Below are positions 1-6,167 of a DNA stretch of 9,879 nucleotides, in pieces. The notes under the pieces are model-generated. The model was given only the letters and a program-made list of their open reading frames with translations. It did no database searches and was not told the DNA's origin. The DNA comes from Gammaproteobacteria bacterium (lineage in GTDB: Bacteria > Pseudomonadota > Gammaproteobacteria > Steroidobacterales > BM003): positions 1 through 9,879 of the forward strand of contig JAPHSC010000241.1 in NCBI GenBank assembly GCA_026193125.1, written 5' to 3'. Made by a program: the position numbers and the translations under genes. How positions within the stretch are numbered: the stretch's first letter is position 1; each line of letters begins with the position of its first letter.

Positions 1-1434
1 ATGCTGGACGACCAGGATGAGGCACTGTTATCGGCCCGCCGCTGGTATGAGTTGTCACCCGGGCAGGAAGAGGCGGCGAGCCAATATGCGATCCTGCTCA
101 TTAATGCCGGCAAGACCAGGCCCGCAATTGAGGTTGTGCGGGATCTCAAGGCCATCCACGAGGCCGCAGGTGAGCCGCATGCCGCTGTGTTGCTGCTGCC
201 GGTTGCGCTGCAAGCCGATGATATCGGGGTGGCATTGGAGGTGATGACGAAAGTGCTTGGGAAGATGCCGGCTGACGCCGCTTCCCTGGTGGTCCTCTCC
301 TCGCTTTCCCAGATTGAAGGTAAGGCCAAGGAAGCGGAGAAATTTGCCCGGGCTGCGGTTGCCGCCGAACCGGACTGGGGTACCGCGGTTATGCAGCTTG
401 CGCGCGTCCTGGTGCGTAGCGGCCGGGCTGAGGAGGGCCTCGCCCTGGCGGGCAAGCACGTAGCCGCTGGCGCGGAACTTTCCGCGCGGTTGGAGTTCGC
501 GAGCCTGTTAAGCCTCTCCGGCGATAATGCGGCGGCCGCCTTGATTCTGGAGCAAATACTGCTGGAACACCCCGGCTTGCCGCCTGCGCTGAGCATGATG
601 GGTTATGTTGAGTACCAGTCCGGCCGACCTGAAAATGCCAGGCGTTATTATTCAAGGCTGGCTGCCATTGGACAGCATTTTGACGAGGCCTATTACTACC
701 TGGGGCAGATATCCCTGGACCAGGGAGACGGCGAAACCGCTGCGCAGATCCTGCAAATGGTGCCGGAGGGGGATTATTTTCTGGCCTCGCAGTTTGGGAT
801 CAGGGACGCCCTGGTTCTGGCCGGCAAACCGGATGCCGCTATGGAGTACCTGCAACAGATCGCCGAGAGCCATCCCGAATATCAGACGCAGATGCTGATC
901 GCCCGGGCCGAATTGCTGGCACAGCAATACCAGTACGCGGAGGCCATCGGGCTCTACCAGCAGGCGCTTGAGCTTGACCCTGAGAATATTCAACTGCGTT
1001 ACGGCCTGGCCATGGCGCTGGAGCAGACAGGGCAGGTAGACGAGGCCATCGAGATGTTGCGATGGGTAGTCCGGCAGGATCCCGCGGACGCGACCGCCCT
1101 GAACGCCCTGGGCTACACACTGGCCGACCATAAACGGGATATGGAGGAGGCCTATCGTTATATTAGCGAGGCCTACAAACAGGAACCCCTGAATCCGGCG
1201 GTAGTCGACAGCATGGGCTGGGTGGAGTACCGGCGCGGCAATCTGGAGTCGGCGCTGGATTACTTGCGCAAGGCCTACGCCCTGCTAGCAGATGCCGAAA
1301 TAGCCGCCCACCTGGGCGAGGTACTGTGGATGCTCGGCAATCCCGACGAGGCGAGGAGCGTGTGGGAGCAGGCTCTGGTGCAAGACCCTGAGCATCCGGC
1401 ACTGATCGGTGTCATGGAGAAATTTGATCAATGA
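1..1434 (+). CDS. TPR-repeat protein, LbcA-like (5'-truncated by window edge)
   Basis: The visible 477 residues are almost entirely tetratricopeptide helices. Helix-turn-helix units recur about every 34 residues, for example around residues 300-330 (AEAIGLYQQALELDPEN) and 334-365 (GQVDEAIEMLRWVVRQDP). The segment from about residue 366 onward (ALNALGYTLAD, then VVDSMGWVEYRRGNLESAL and AAHLGEVLWMLGN) is the characteristic C-terminal block of the TPR proteins encoded next to lolB in Pseudomonas. There the neighbour is LbcA, an outer-membrane lipoprotein that binds the periplasmic protease CtpA and brings it cell-wall hydrolases. No signal peptide or lipobox is visible, and the ATG at base 1 reads as an internal methionine, so the true start probably lies upstream. 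The stop overlaps the lolB start (ATGA), implying translational coupling. The TPR family is certain; LbcA equivalence rests on synteny and the C-terminal block. Confidence 0.9.
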   Translation: MLDDQDEALLSARRWYELSPGQEEAASQYAILLINAGKTRPAIEVVRDLKAIHEAAGEPHAAVLLLPVALQADDIGVALEVMTKVLGKMPADAASLVVLSSLSQIEGKAKEAEKFARAAVAAEPDWGTAVMQLARVLVRSGRAEEGLALAGKHVAAGAELSARLEFASLLSLSGDNAAAALILEQILLEHPGLPPALSMMGYVEYQSGRPENARRYYSRLAAIGQHFDEAYYYLGQISLDQGDGETAAQILQMVPEGDYFLASQFGIRDALVLAGKPDAAMEYLQQIAESHPEYQTQMLIARAELLAQQYQYAEAIGLYQQALELDPENIQLRYGLAMALEQTGQVDEAIEMLRWVVRQDPADATALNALGYTLADHKRDMEEAYRYISEAYKQEPLNPAVVDSMGWVEYRRGNLESALDYLRKAYALLADAEIAAHLGEVLWMLGNPDEARSVWEQALVQDPEHPALIGVMEKFDQ

Positions 1435-2027
1435 TGCGCCGTTTTTTGCTCCTGGCGTTGCTGACCATAGGCGTCGGCGCCTGTGCCGTGAAGCCGCCGC
1501 TGCCGGTCGAGTCGAACTGGTATGCGCGGCAGGAATCGCTCGAACAACTGCGACAGTGGAATTTGTCCGGGCGCGTTTCGGTGCGAACCTCAACCGATGC
1601 GGTGAATGGATCCCTGACCTGGCGCCAGGATGGGCGACAGGTGGAATTGGGCTTCCGCGGACCCCTGGGCGTGGGTGGCTTCAGGCTCACCGGCGATGAC
1701 AGCCAGATGCTGTTTGAGGACTCCAAGGGACAGCAACTGGTCCTGGACGATCCGGGTAATGCGCTGGCCAGCCACACCGGCTGGGGCGTGCCGCTGAACA
1801 GTCTGGGCTACTGGGTTCGCGCACTTCCCGACCCGGCAACGCCGGTTGAGCAGTCCTTTGAACCATCGGGGCGCCTGTCCCAATTGCACCAGGACGGCTG
1901 GCTGGTAAGCTACGAAAAATATGCCATGGAGGGAGCGTTTGCCATGCCCGGCCGTGTGACCGTCGAGCGAGACGACGTGCGGATACGCCTGGTTGTGGAT
2001 AACTGGATGCTCGGTTCCAACCCCTGA
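1431..2027 (+). CDS. lolB: Outer-membrane lipoprotein receptor LolB
   Basis: LolB is the outer-membrane-anchored acceptor that takes lipoproteins from the periplasmic carrier LolA and inserts them into the outer membrane. The 198-residue product is of normal family length. It begins with MMRRF, a hydrophobic stretch and the lipobox VGAC, so Cys18 would be lipidated. The residue after it is Ala, not Asp, consistent with outer-membrane sorting. The mature part carries the LolB hallmark WNLSGRVSVRT (about residues 43-53) followed by alternating beta-strand sequence (GSLTWRQ, VELGFRGPLGVGGF). The start overlaps the upstream TPR stop by 4 nt, with GGAGA at 1416-1420 as ribosome binding site. A second ATG directly follows at 1434, so the start could be one codon later. 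Position next to the TPR gene and upstream of prs supports the call. ispE, expected next, is not present. Confidence 0.95.
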   Translation: MMRRFLLLALLTIGVGACAVKPPLPVESNWYARQESLEQLRQWNLSGRVSVRTSTDAVNGSLTWRQDGRQVELGFRGPLGVGGFRLTGDDSQMLFEDSKGQQLVLDDPGNALASHTGWGVPLNSLGYWVRALPDPATPVEQSFEPSGRLSQLHQDGWLVSYEKYAMEGAFAMPGRVTVERDDVRIRLVVDNWMLGSNP

Positions 2028-2051
2028 TCAGGAAAAGATTGGCGCCTGAAA

Positions 2052-2080
2052 TTGACACTGCGTGGCAGGCCTAGGAAAAT
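2052..2080 (+). promoter_or_regulatory. Sigma70-type promoter for tRNA-Gln (and probably prs)
   Basis: A perfect -35 hexamer TTGACA (2052-2057) is followed after 17 nt by GAAAAT (2075-2080), which matches four of six -10 positions. The expected start is near 2087, leaving a leader of roughly 60 nt before the tRNA. The bases right after the -10 (acccggt) are rich in G and C, as in stringently controlled stable-RNA promoters. The promoter upstream of tRNA-Met has the same design. Confidence 0.65.
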
Positions 2081-2149
2081 ACCCGGTTTCCCGGAAGGAG
2101 GCTGTCTGGCCGACTGGCGGGAGGGAATCAGGCCTGAAGGTCGGACAAC

Positions 2150-2224
2150 TGGGGTGTAGCCAAGTGGTAAGGCAGCGGGTTTTGATCCCGTCATGCGCAG
2201 GTTCGAATCCTGCCACCCCAGCCA
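2150..2224 (+). tRNA. tRNA-Gln (anticodon TTG)
   Basis: A complete cloverleaf can be drawn by hand. The acceptor stem is TGGGGTG with CACCCCA. The D arm is GCC/GGC. The anticodon stem GCGGG/CCCGT has loop TTTTGAT, with the anticodon at 2182-2184, which reads CAA and, by wobble, CAG. The T arm is GCAGG/CCTGC with loop TTCGAAT. The discriminator is G2221 and CCA is encoded at 2222-2224. The 5' base is U paired with A, typical of bacterial tRNA-Gln. It lies directly upstream of prs, the Pseudomonas arrangement, with no terminator between, so tRNA processing probably produces the 5' end of the prs message. Confidence 0.97.
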
Positions 2225-2285
2225 ACAGGCTGGTATCCTGGCTTCTGACTTTGACTATCTTTGATATCGCAAAGAGGGACTTATC

Positions 2286-3239
2286 GTGGATCTGAGCGGC
2301 ATGGTTGTCTTTACCGGCAACGCTAACCCGGCGCTTGCCAGGGACATCGTACAGAACCTGGCGATGCCACTTGGAAAGTGTCGTGTAAGTACTTTCAGTG
2401 ATGGCGAGATCAGTTGCGAAATTGACGAGAACATTCGTGGCCGGGATGTGTACATCATTCAGTCCACCTGCACACCAGCCAACCACAACCTGATGGAATT
2501 GCTGATCATGGTGGATGCCTGCCGCAGGTCATCCGCCCGGCGCATAACAGCGGTGATCCCGTATTACGGCTACGCGAGGCAGGACCGTCGTCCGCGCTCG
2601 CAACGTGTGGCCATTTCAGCCAAGTTGGTCGCCAACTTGCTGGGCACCGCGGGCGTGGAGCAGGTGGTAACGGTTGATTTGCACTCAGACCAGATCATGG
2701 GCTTTTTCAACATGCCTGTGGACAATGTGTATGCCTCACCGGTGTTACTGGGTGATGCCTGGAAACATCGCACCGACGACACCATTGTGGTGTCGCCTGA
2801 TGTGGGTGGTGTGGTTCGGGCCAGGGCCCTGGCCAAGCGTCTGGATGATGTGGATCTGGCCATCATCGACAAGCGTCGGCCCAAGGCGAATGTTTCGGAA
2901 GTTATGAATATTATCGGTGAGGTCAAGGGAAAGAACTGCGTCATTATCGATGACTTGATCGATACCGCCGGCACCTTGTGTCACGCAGCCAAGGCCCTCA
3001 AGGACCATGGCGCCCGCAGGGTATCTGCCTATATCACGCACCCGGTATTGTCCGGGCCGGCGATAGAACGCATCGACAAATCCGAACTGGATGAATTGGT
3101 GGTGACGGATACCATACCGCTGGGTCCAGCAGCAAAGGCCAGCTACAGGATTCGGCAGTTGACGGTGGCCGGCTTGCTGGCAGAGACCATGCGCAGAATG
3201 CACGACTCGGAGTCAGTCAGCTCCTTGTACGTCGACTGA
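2286..3239 (+). CDS. prs: Ribose-phosphate pyrophosphokinase (PRPP synthetase)
   Basis: The enzyme transfers pyrophosphate from ATP to ribose 5-phosphate to make PRPP, the cytoplasmic precursor of nucleotides, histidine, tryptophan and NAD. The 317-residue protein has the full family pattern: VFTGNANP at the N-terminus, FSDGE (37-41), YGYARQDRR, the PRPP-synthase signature DLHSDQIMGFF starting at D131, the catalytic flexible-loop motif KRRPKAN (196-202) and the PRPP-binding loop DDLIDTAGT (222-230). The start is GTG at 2286, preceded by GAGGGA at 2274-2279. A later ATG at 2301 has no good ribosome binding site and would cut into the first strand. One substitution stands out: ANHNLMEL, where E. 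coli has TNDNLMEL. The gene follows tRNA-Gln with a 61-nt gap and ends about 20 nt before a strong terminator. Confidence 0.97.
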   Translation: MDLSGMVVFTGNANPALARDIVQNLAMPLGKCRVSTFSDGEISCEIDENIRGRDVYIIQSTCTPANHNLMELLIMVDACRRSSARRITAVIPYYGYARQDRRPRSQRVAISAKLVANLLGTAGVEQVVTVDLHSDQIMGFFNMPVDNVYASPVLLGDAWKHRTDDTIVVSPDVGGVVRARALAKRLDDVDLAIIDKRRPKANVSEVMNIIGEVKGKNCVIIDDLIDTAGTLCHAAKALKDHGARRVSAYITHPVLSGPAIERIDKSELDELVVTDTIPLGPAAKASYRIRQLTVAGLLAETMRRMHDSESVSSLYVD

Positions 3240-3259
3240 GGCATTTCAAATTTTTAGGT

Positions 3260-3297
3260 GGGAGCAGGACCAGGTCGCGGGCCTGCTTCCTTTTTTT
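3260..3297 (+). terminator. Intrinsic terminator after prs
   Basis: GGGAGCAGG (3260-3268) pairs with CCTGCTTCC (3282-3290) over nine base pairs with one G-T wobble. The loop is 13 nt and seven T residues follow (3291-3297). It ends the tRNA-Gln-prs transcript and lies only 35 nt before the rplY start codon. Confidence 0.85.
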
Positions 3298-3332
3298 GAA
3301 GACAACACTTTAGGACCTGAGGAGAACTCACA

Positions 3333-3974
3333 ATGTCCGATTTTATTTTGAGCGCGGAATTCCGCGACGACCTGGGGAAAGGTGCGAGCCGCCGCCTGCG
3401 TCGTAGCGGTAAAGTACCGGCTATACTATATGGTGGCGATCGCCCCCCCCGTTGCCTGAGCGTGCAGCAAAAGGACCTGGTCCAGATGCTGAACAACGAG
3501 GCGTTTTACTCATCAGTAATTTCGCTGAAAGTTGACGACAACGAGCAGCCGGCGATTCTGAAAGCTCTGCATCGGCATCCCGCCAAGCCGCAGATCCTGC
3601 ACCTGGATCTTCAGCGCGTGCGTGATGACGTGGAAATTCGTATGAATGTTCCGCTGCATTTCCTGGGCGAAACCGTGGCCCCTGGCGTGAAGGCCGGCGG
3701 TACAGTCAGTCGTATCGAGAACGAACTGGAAATTGTGTGTTTGCCCAGGTTCCTGCCGGAATATATCGACATCGATCTGAGCGAGGTCGGGCTGGACGAG
3801 ATAATCAAGCTGTCCCAGGTCAAGTTGCCCGAAGGCGTGGAATTCGCCCACCCGCCCACCGAGGAGAACGATCCTGCGGTGGTCAGTATCCACAAGCTGC
3901 GGGTCCAGGTTGAGATCGAGGAAGAAGAGGCCGAGGGAGTGGTCGCAGCGGTTGTCGAGCCAACCGAAGACTAG
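3333..3974 (+). CDS. rplY: 50S ribosomal protein L25 (CTC/TL5 long form)
   Basis: L25 binds 5S rRNA in the large ribosomal subunit; the long form carries an extra C-terminal beta domain and is related to general stress protein CTC. The 213-residue product starts FILSAEFRDDLGKGASRRLRR, and VPAILYGGD follows. This is the 5S-binding N-terminal domain (about residues 1-93, including LKALHRHPAKPQILHLDLQRV). The TL5-type domain follows (about 94-190: VPLHFLGE, GVKAGG, LEIVCLPRFLPEYIDIDLSEV). The last 20 or so residues form an acidic, low-complexity tail rich in Glu and Val. The start is supported by TGAGGAGA at 3318-3324. Eight consecutive C bases at 3443-3450 lie inside the coding sequence, but the frame reads through correctly. 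The gene sits between two hairpins, suggesting separate transcription. Confidence 0.95.
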   Translation: MSDFILSAEFRDDLGKGASRRLRRSGKVPAILYGGDRPPRCLSVQQKDLVQMLNNEAFYSSVISLKVDDNEQPAILKALHRHPAKPQILHLDLQRVRDDVEIRMNVPLHFLGETVAPGVKAGGTVSRIENELEIVCLPRFLPEYIDIDLSEVGLDEIIKLSQVKLPEGVEFAHPPTEENDPAVVSIHKLRVQVEIEEEEAEGVVAAVVEPTED

Positions 3975-4000
3975 TTGGCTGGCAAAGCAAGTCAGAGTAT

Positions 4001-4030
4001 GGACGGGCCGTTGTCATGACGGCCCGTTCC
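4001..4030 (+). terminator. Hairpin after rplY, probable terminator
   Basis: ACGGGCCGT (4003-4011) and ACGGCCCGT (4019-4027) form a perfect nine-pair stem with a seven-nt loop; a G-T and a G-C pair extend it outward. The T-tract is poor (CCATTTC), so termination may be weak or factor-assisted. Confidence 0.55.
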
Positions 4031-4046
4031 ATTTCGGGTCCTGGAT

Positions 4047-4052
4047 TATAAT
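4047..4052 (+). promoter_or_regulatory. -10 box of a probable pth-ychF promoter
   Basis: A perfect TATAAT occurs 17 nt past the rplY hairpin and about 45 nt before the pth start, in otherwise GC-rich sequence. No good -35 hexamer lies 16-18 nt upstream (CCGTTC at best), so the promoter call is tentative and rests on the -10 and its position. Confidence 0.4.
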
Positions 4053-4096
4053 GGGCCGAAACGGCGCTGGTCGGCGCCTGGAGAATGGATCTTGGG

Positions 4097-4726
4097 ATGT
4101 CGCATAAACCAATAAAGATGGTCGTGGGACTGGGAAATCCCGGAGCTGAGCATGAACAGGATCGACATAATGTGGGATTCTGGTTCGTGGACGAGTTGGC
4201 CCGTCGTCACGGTGGCACCTTCAAGTCAGAGCGCAAGTTCGACGGTGACTGCTGCCGCATTTCCCTGGGTACCAACGAATTGTGGCTGCTTAAGCCCTCG
4301 ACCTATATGAATCGTAGCGGCCTGGCGGTGACCAGGTTGGCTACCTATTACAAGATTGACCCTGACGAAATCCTGGTGGTTCATGATGAACTGGACCTGG
4401 ATATCGGTGTGGCAAGAATAAAGCGTGGTGGTGGCCATGGCGGTCACAACGGCTTGCGCAGCGTAATTTCTCACCTCGGCCAGGAGTTCTATCGCCTGCG
4501 CCTGGGTATTGGACATCCGGGTGACAAAAACGACGTCATTGATTTTGTCTTGAGCCGCCCCGGCCTGAAAGAGCGGGACGTGCTGGAAAAGGCCATTTCC
4601 GACTCGGCCGATGTCATGCCTGTCTGGCTGGGCGAAGGCGATGAGAAGGCGATGCATCAATTGCACAGCAGGGGTGTGGAAGCCCGGCCCTATCGGAAAG
4701 ACAACCAGGGCACATTGAAGGACTGA
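4097..4726 (+). CDS. pth: Peptidyl-tRNA hydrolase
   Basis: Pth cleaves the ester bond of peptidyl-tRNAs that drop off the ribosome, recycling tRNA in the cytoplasm. With the start at 4097 the product has 209 residues. All key residues of the E. coli enzyme are present at a constant offset of four: N14 in VGLGNPG, catalytic H24 in RHNVG, N72 in STYMNRSG, D97 in VVHDELDL and N118 in GGGHGGHNGLRS. An in-frame ATG at 4085 would add MDLG, but the only ribosome binding site, GGAGA at 4080-4084, abuts that codon. It lies 12 nt before 4097, and family members begin close to the VGLGNPG strand, so 4097 is preferred. The ychF start lies 4 nt past the stop, so the two genes are probably co-translated. 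Confidence 0.96.
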   Translation: MSHKPIKMVVGLGNPGAEHEQDRHNVGFWFVDELARRHGGTFKSERKFDGDCCRISLGTNELWLLKPSTYMNRSGLAVTRLATYYKIDPDEILVVHDELDLDIGVARIKRGGGHGGHNGLRSVISHLGQEFYRLRLGIGHPGDKNDVIDFVLSRPGLKERDVLEKAISDSADVMPVWLGEGDEKAMHQLHSRGVEARPYRKDNQGTLKD

Positions 4727-4730
4727 TTTC

Positions 4731-5822
4731 ATGGGATTCAAATGCGGTATCGTGGGCTTGCCGAATGTGGGTAAATCCACGCTCTTTAATGCATTAACCT
4801 CCGCGGAAATTGCGGCGGAGAACTACCCGTTCTGCACCATTGATCCCAATGTGGGTGTGGTCCCGGTGCCTGATCCCCGCCTGGCGTTGATTGCCGAAAT
4901 AGTAAAGCCACAGCGGATCCTGCCGACCACCATCGAGTTCGTAGACATTGCCGGGCTGGTTGCCGGTGCATCCAAGGGCGAGGGTCTGGGTAACAAGTTC
5001 CTGGCCAATATTCGTGAAACCGATGCGATTGCCCATGTGGTCCGCTGCTTTGTGGATGACGATGTTGTGCACGTGGAGGGCAGGGTGGACCCGGTGGACG
5101 ATGCCGAGGTGATCAATACCGAACTGGCATTGGCTGACCTGGAGACCGTGACCCGCAATCTTGAGCGCGCGGTGAAAGCGGCCAAGGCTGGTGACAAGGA
5201 GGCGGTTGCAAAACGCGACCTGTTCGCCCGCGTGGGGGACCATCTCGACAATGGCAATCCCGTGCGTTCCATGGATTTGAGTGATGCGGATCGTGAACGA
5301 CTTCGCGAGCTTCACCTTCTGACCGCCAAGCCGGTCATGTATGTGGCCAATGTGGCGGAAGACGGGTTTGAGGACAATCCTTACCTGGATGCAGTGAACG
5401 CCATGGCGCAGTCCGAGGGCGCCGTCGTCGTCGCGGTGTGTGCCGCAATTGAGGCAGAAATCGCGAGCCTGGATAAGGCGGATCGGTCCGAATTCATGGC
5501 TGAGCTGGGTCTGACGGAGCCCGGACTGGATCGTGTCGTGCGCGCCGGTTACGCATTACTGGGTTTGTTGACCTATTTCACGGCGGGAGAAAAAGAGGTA
5601 CGGGCCTGGACCGTCCGCAAGGGAGCAACGGCACCCGAGGCTGCCGGCGTTATCCATACGGATTTCCAGAAAGGGTTTATTCGTGCCGAGACCATGGCTT
5701 ACGAAGACTTCATAAAGCACAAGGGTGAACAGGGCGTAAAACTGGCCGGCAGGCTGCGGCTGGAAGGTAAGGAATACATCGTGAACGAGGGCGATATCCT
5801 GCATTTCCGCTTTAATGTGTAA
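4731..5822 (+). CDS. ychF: Redox-regulated ATPase YchF (OLA1/Obg family)
   Basis: YchF is a universally conserved P-loop ATPase that associates with ribosomes and is implicated in stress responses; its exact role is unsettled. The 363-residue protein has the usual length. It shows the P-loop GLPNVGKST (9-17), the switch region around NYPFCTIDPN (31-40), DIAG (72-75) with the glycine-rich KGEGLGNKFL, and NVAE at 207-210. NVAE replaces the GTPase NKxD motif and explains ATP preference in the family. The TGS domain occupies about the last 85 residues (TYFTAGEKEVRAWTV to EGDILHFRFNV). AAGGA at 4718-4722 is the ribosome binding site. Pairing with pth is conserved widely in bacteria. Confidence 0.97.
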   Translation: MGFKCGIVGLPNVGKSTLFNALTSAEIAAENYPFCTIDPNVGVVPVPDPRLALIAEIVKPQRILPTTIEFVDIAGLVAGASKGEGLGNKFLANIRETDAIAHVVRCFVDDDVVHVEGRVDPVDDAEVINTELALADLETVTRNLERAVKAAKAGDKEAVAKRDLFARVGDHLDNGNPVRSMDLSDADRERLRELHLLTAKPVMYVANVAEDGFEDNPYLDAVNAMAQSEGAVVVAVCAAIEAEIASLDKADRSEFMAELGLTEPGLDRVVRAGYALLGLLTYFTAGEKEVRAWTVRKGATAPEAAGVIHTDFQKGFIRAETMAYEDFIKHKGEQGVKLAGRLRLEGKEYIVNEGDILHFRFNV

Positions 5823-5837
5823 ACATTCGATGGCAGA

Positions 5838-5853
5838 CCGCCAGGATTGGCGG
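5838..5853 (+). terminator. Short hairpin downstream of ychF, possible weak terminator
   Basis: CCGCCA and TGGCGG form a perfect six-pair stem around the tetranucleotide GGAT, 15 nt after the ychF stop. Only scattered T residues follow (ataccttgttt), so it may stabilise the mRNA 3' end rather than terminate strongly. Confidence 0.35.
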
Positions 5854-5880
5854 GAATACCTTGTTTGGTCCGGGTCCGCC

Positions 5881-5909
5881 TTGACAGTGCGAGCCCCAGC
5901 GAAGACAAT
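5881..5909 (+). promoter_or_regulatory. Sigma70-type promoter for tRNA-Met
   Basis: TTGACA (5881-5886), a 17-nt spacer and GACAAT (5904-5909) give a perfect -35 and a four-of-six -10. The expected start near 5916 leaves about 30 nt before the tRNA. The bases after the -10 (tccgtccccg) are strongly G+C-rich, the feature associated with stringent control of stable RNA. The tRNA-Gln promoter has the same layout. Confidence 0.65.
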
Positions 5910-5945
5910 TCCGTCCCCGTCCCGGCAGGGGGGCAAACGAATAAT

Positions 5946-6022
5946 GGTGATGTAGCTCAGTTGGTTAGAGCGACGGACTCATAACCCGTAGGTCGGTGGT
6001 TCAACTCCACCCATCACCACCA
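5946..6022 (+). tRNA. tRNA-Met (anticodon CAT), elongator type
   Basis: The 77-nt cloverleaf is complete. The acceptor GGTGATG pairs perfectly with CATCACC. The D arm is GCTC/GAGC. The anticodon loop is CTCATAA with CAT at 5980-5982. The T arm is GGTGG/CCACC with loop TTCAACT. The discriminator is A6019 and CCA is encoded at 6020-6022. The first base pair G1-C72 excludes an initiator tRNA, which has an unpaired C1-A72. The anticodon stem has an A-C mismatch at its base near the loop (A5977 with C5985). A CAT anticodon can also belong to the lysidine-modified tRNA-Ile2. Position after ychF matches the tRNA-Met of Pseudomonas, so Met is preferred. Confidence 0.93.
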
Positions 6023-6097
6023 CTCTTTTGTTCCAGTGAGGCCAGGTTTGAGTGCGGCAACTTCGACCAATCCGCACATACCGGACAGGCTTAGATT

Positions 6098-6129
6098 GGT
6101 GAAGGCGGGCGGATTGCCCATCACCACCA
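6098..6129 (+). pseudogene. Relic of a second tRNA-Met copy (acceptor ends only)
   Basis: GGTGAAG (6098-6104) matches the 5' acceptor strand of the upstream tRNA-Met in six of seven bases. CATCACCACCA (6119-6129) repeats its 3' strand, discriminator and CCA exactly. Only 14 nt separate them instead of 59. The piece can fold as GGTGA/TCACC plus GGC/GCC with a nine-nt loop, a minihelix ending in ACCA. The simplest reading is an internally deleted duplicate tRNA gene, retained in the tRNA-Met transcript just before its terminator. A chance hairpin or an attachment-site-like duplication of the tRNA 3' end are alternatives. Confidence 0.4.
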
Positions 6130-6130
6130 C
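6117..6130 (+). repeat. Direct repeat of the tRNA-Met 3' end
   Basis: CCCATCACCACCAC at 6117-6130 is identical to 6010-6023, which spans the acceptor 3' strand and CCA of tRNA-Met plus one base on each side. The copies lie 107 nt apart in the same orientation. No integrase or phage gene lies between them. Confidence 0.85.
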
Positions 6131-6138
6131 ATTTAAAC

Positions 6139-6164
6139 AGAGCGCCCACGGGGCGCTCTTTTTT
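6139..6164 (+). terminator. Strong intrinsic terminator of the tRNA-Met transcript
   Basis: AGAGCGCCC (6139-6147) and GGGCGCTCT (6151-6159) form a perfect nine-pair stem with a three-nt loop, running into six T residues (6159-6164). This is the strongest terminator in the window and ends the tRNA-Met unit. Confidence 0.9.
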
Positions 6165-6167
6165 ATT

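Noticed and set aside
2095..2116. Perfect AAGGAGG in the tRNA-Gln leader, possible leader peptide
   Set aside because: No ATG, GTG or TTG lies at a usable distance; only CTG codons follow and the frame stops within a dozen codons.
2028..2295. Open frames through the tRNA-Gln region on both strands
   Set aside because: They run across a certain tRNA gene and show no recognisable domain.
3415..3435. TATACTATAT as a promoter -10 inside rplY
   Set aside because: It encodes conserved L25 residues (PAILYGG) and has no matching -35 or nearby gene start that would need it.
6066..6115. Inverted repeats ACCAATC/GATTGGT (6066-6072, 6094-6100) and AATCCGC/GCGGATT (6069-6075, 6109-6115)
   Set aside because: They overlap and exclude each other, have long loops and no T-tract. 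Chance or tRNA decay explains them as well as an operator would.
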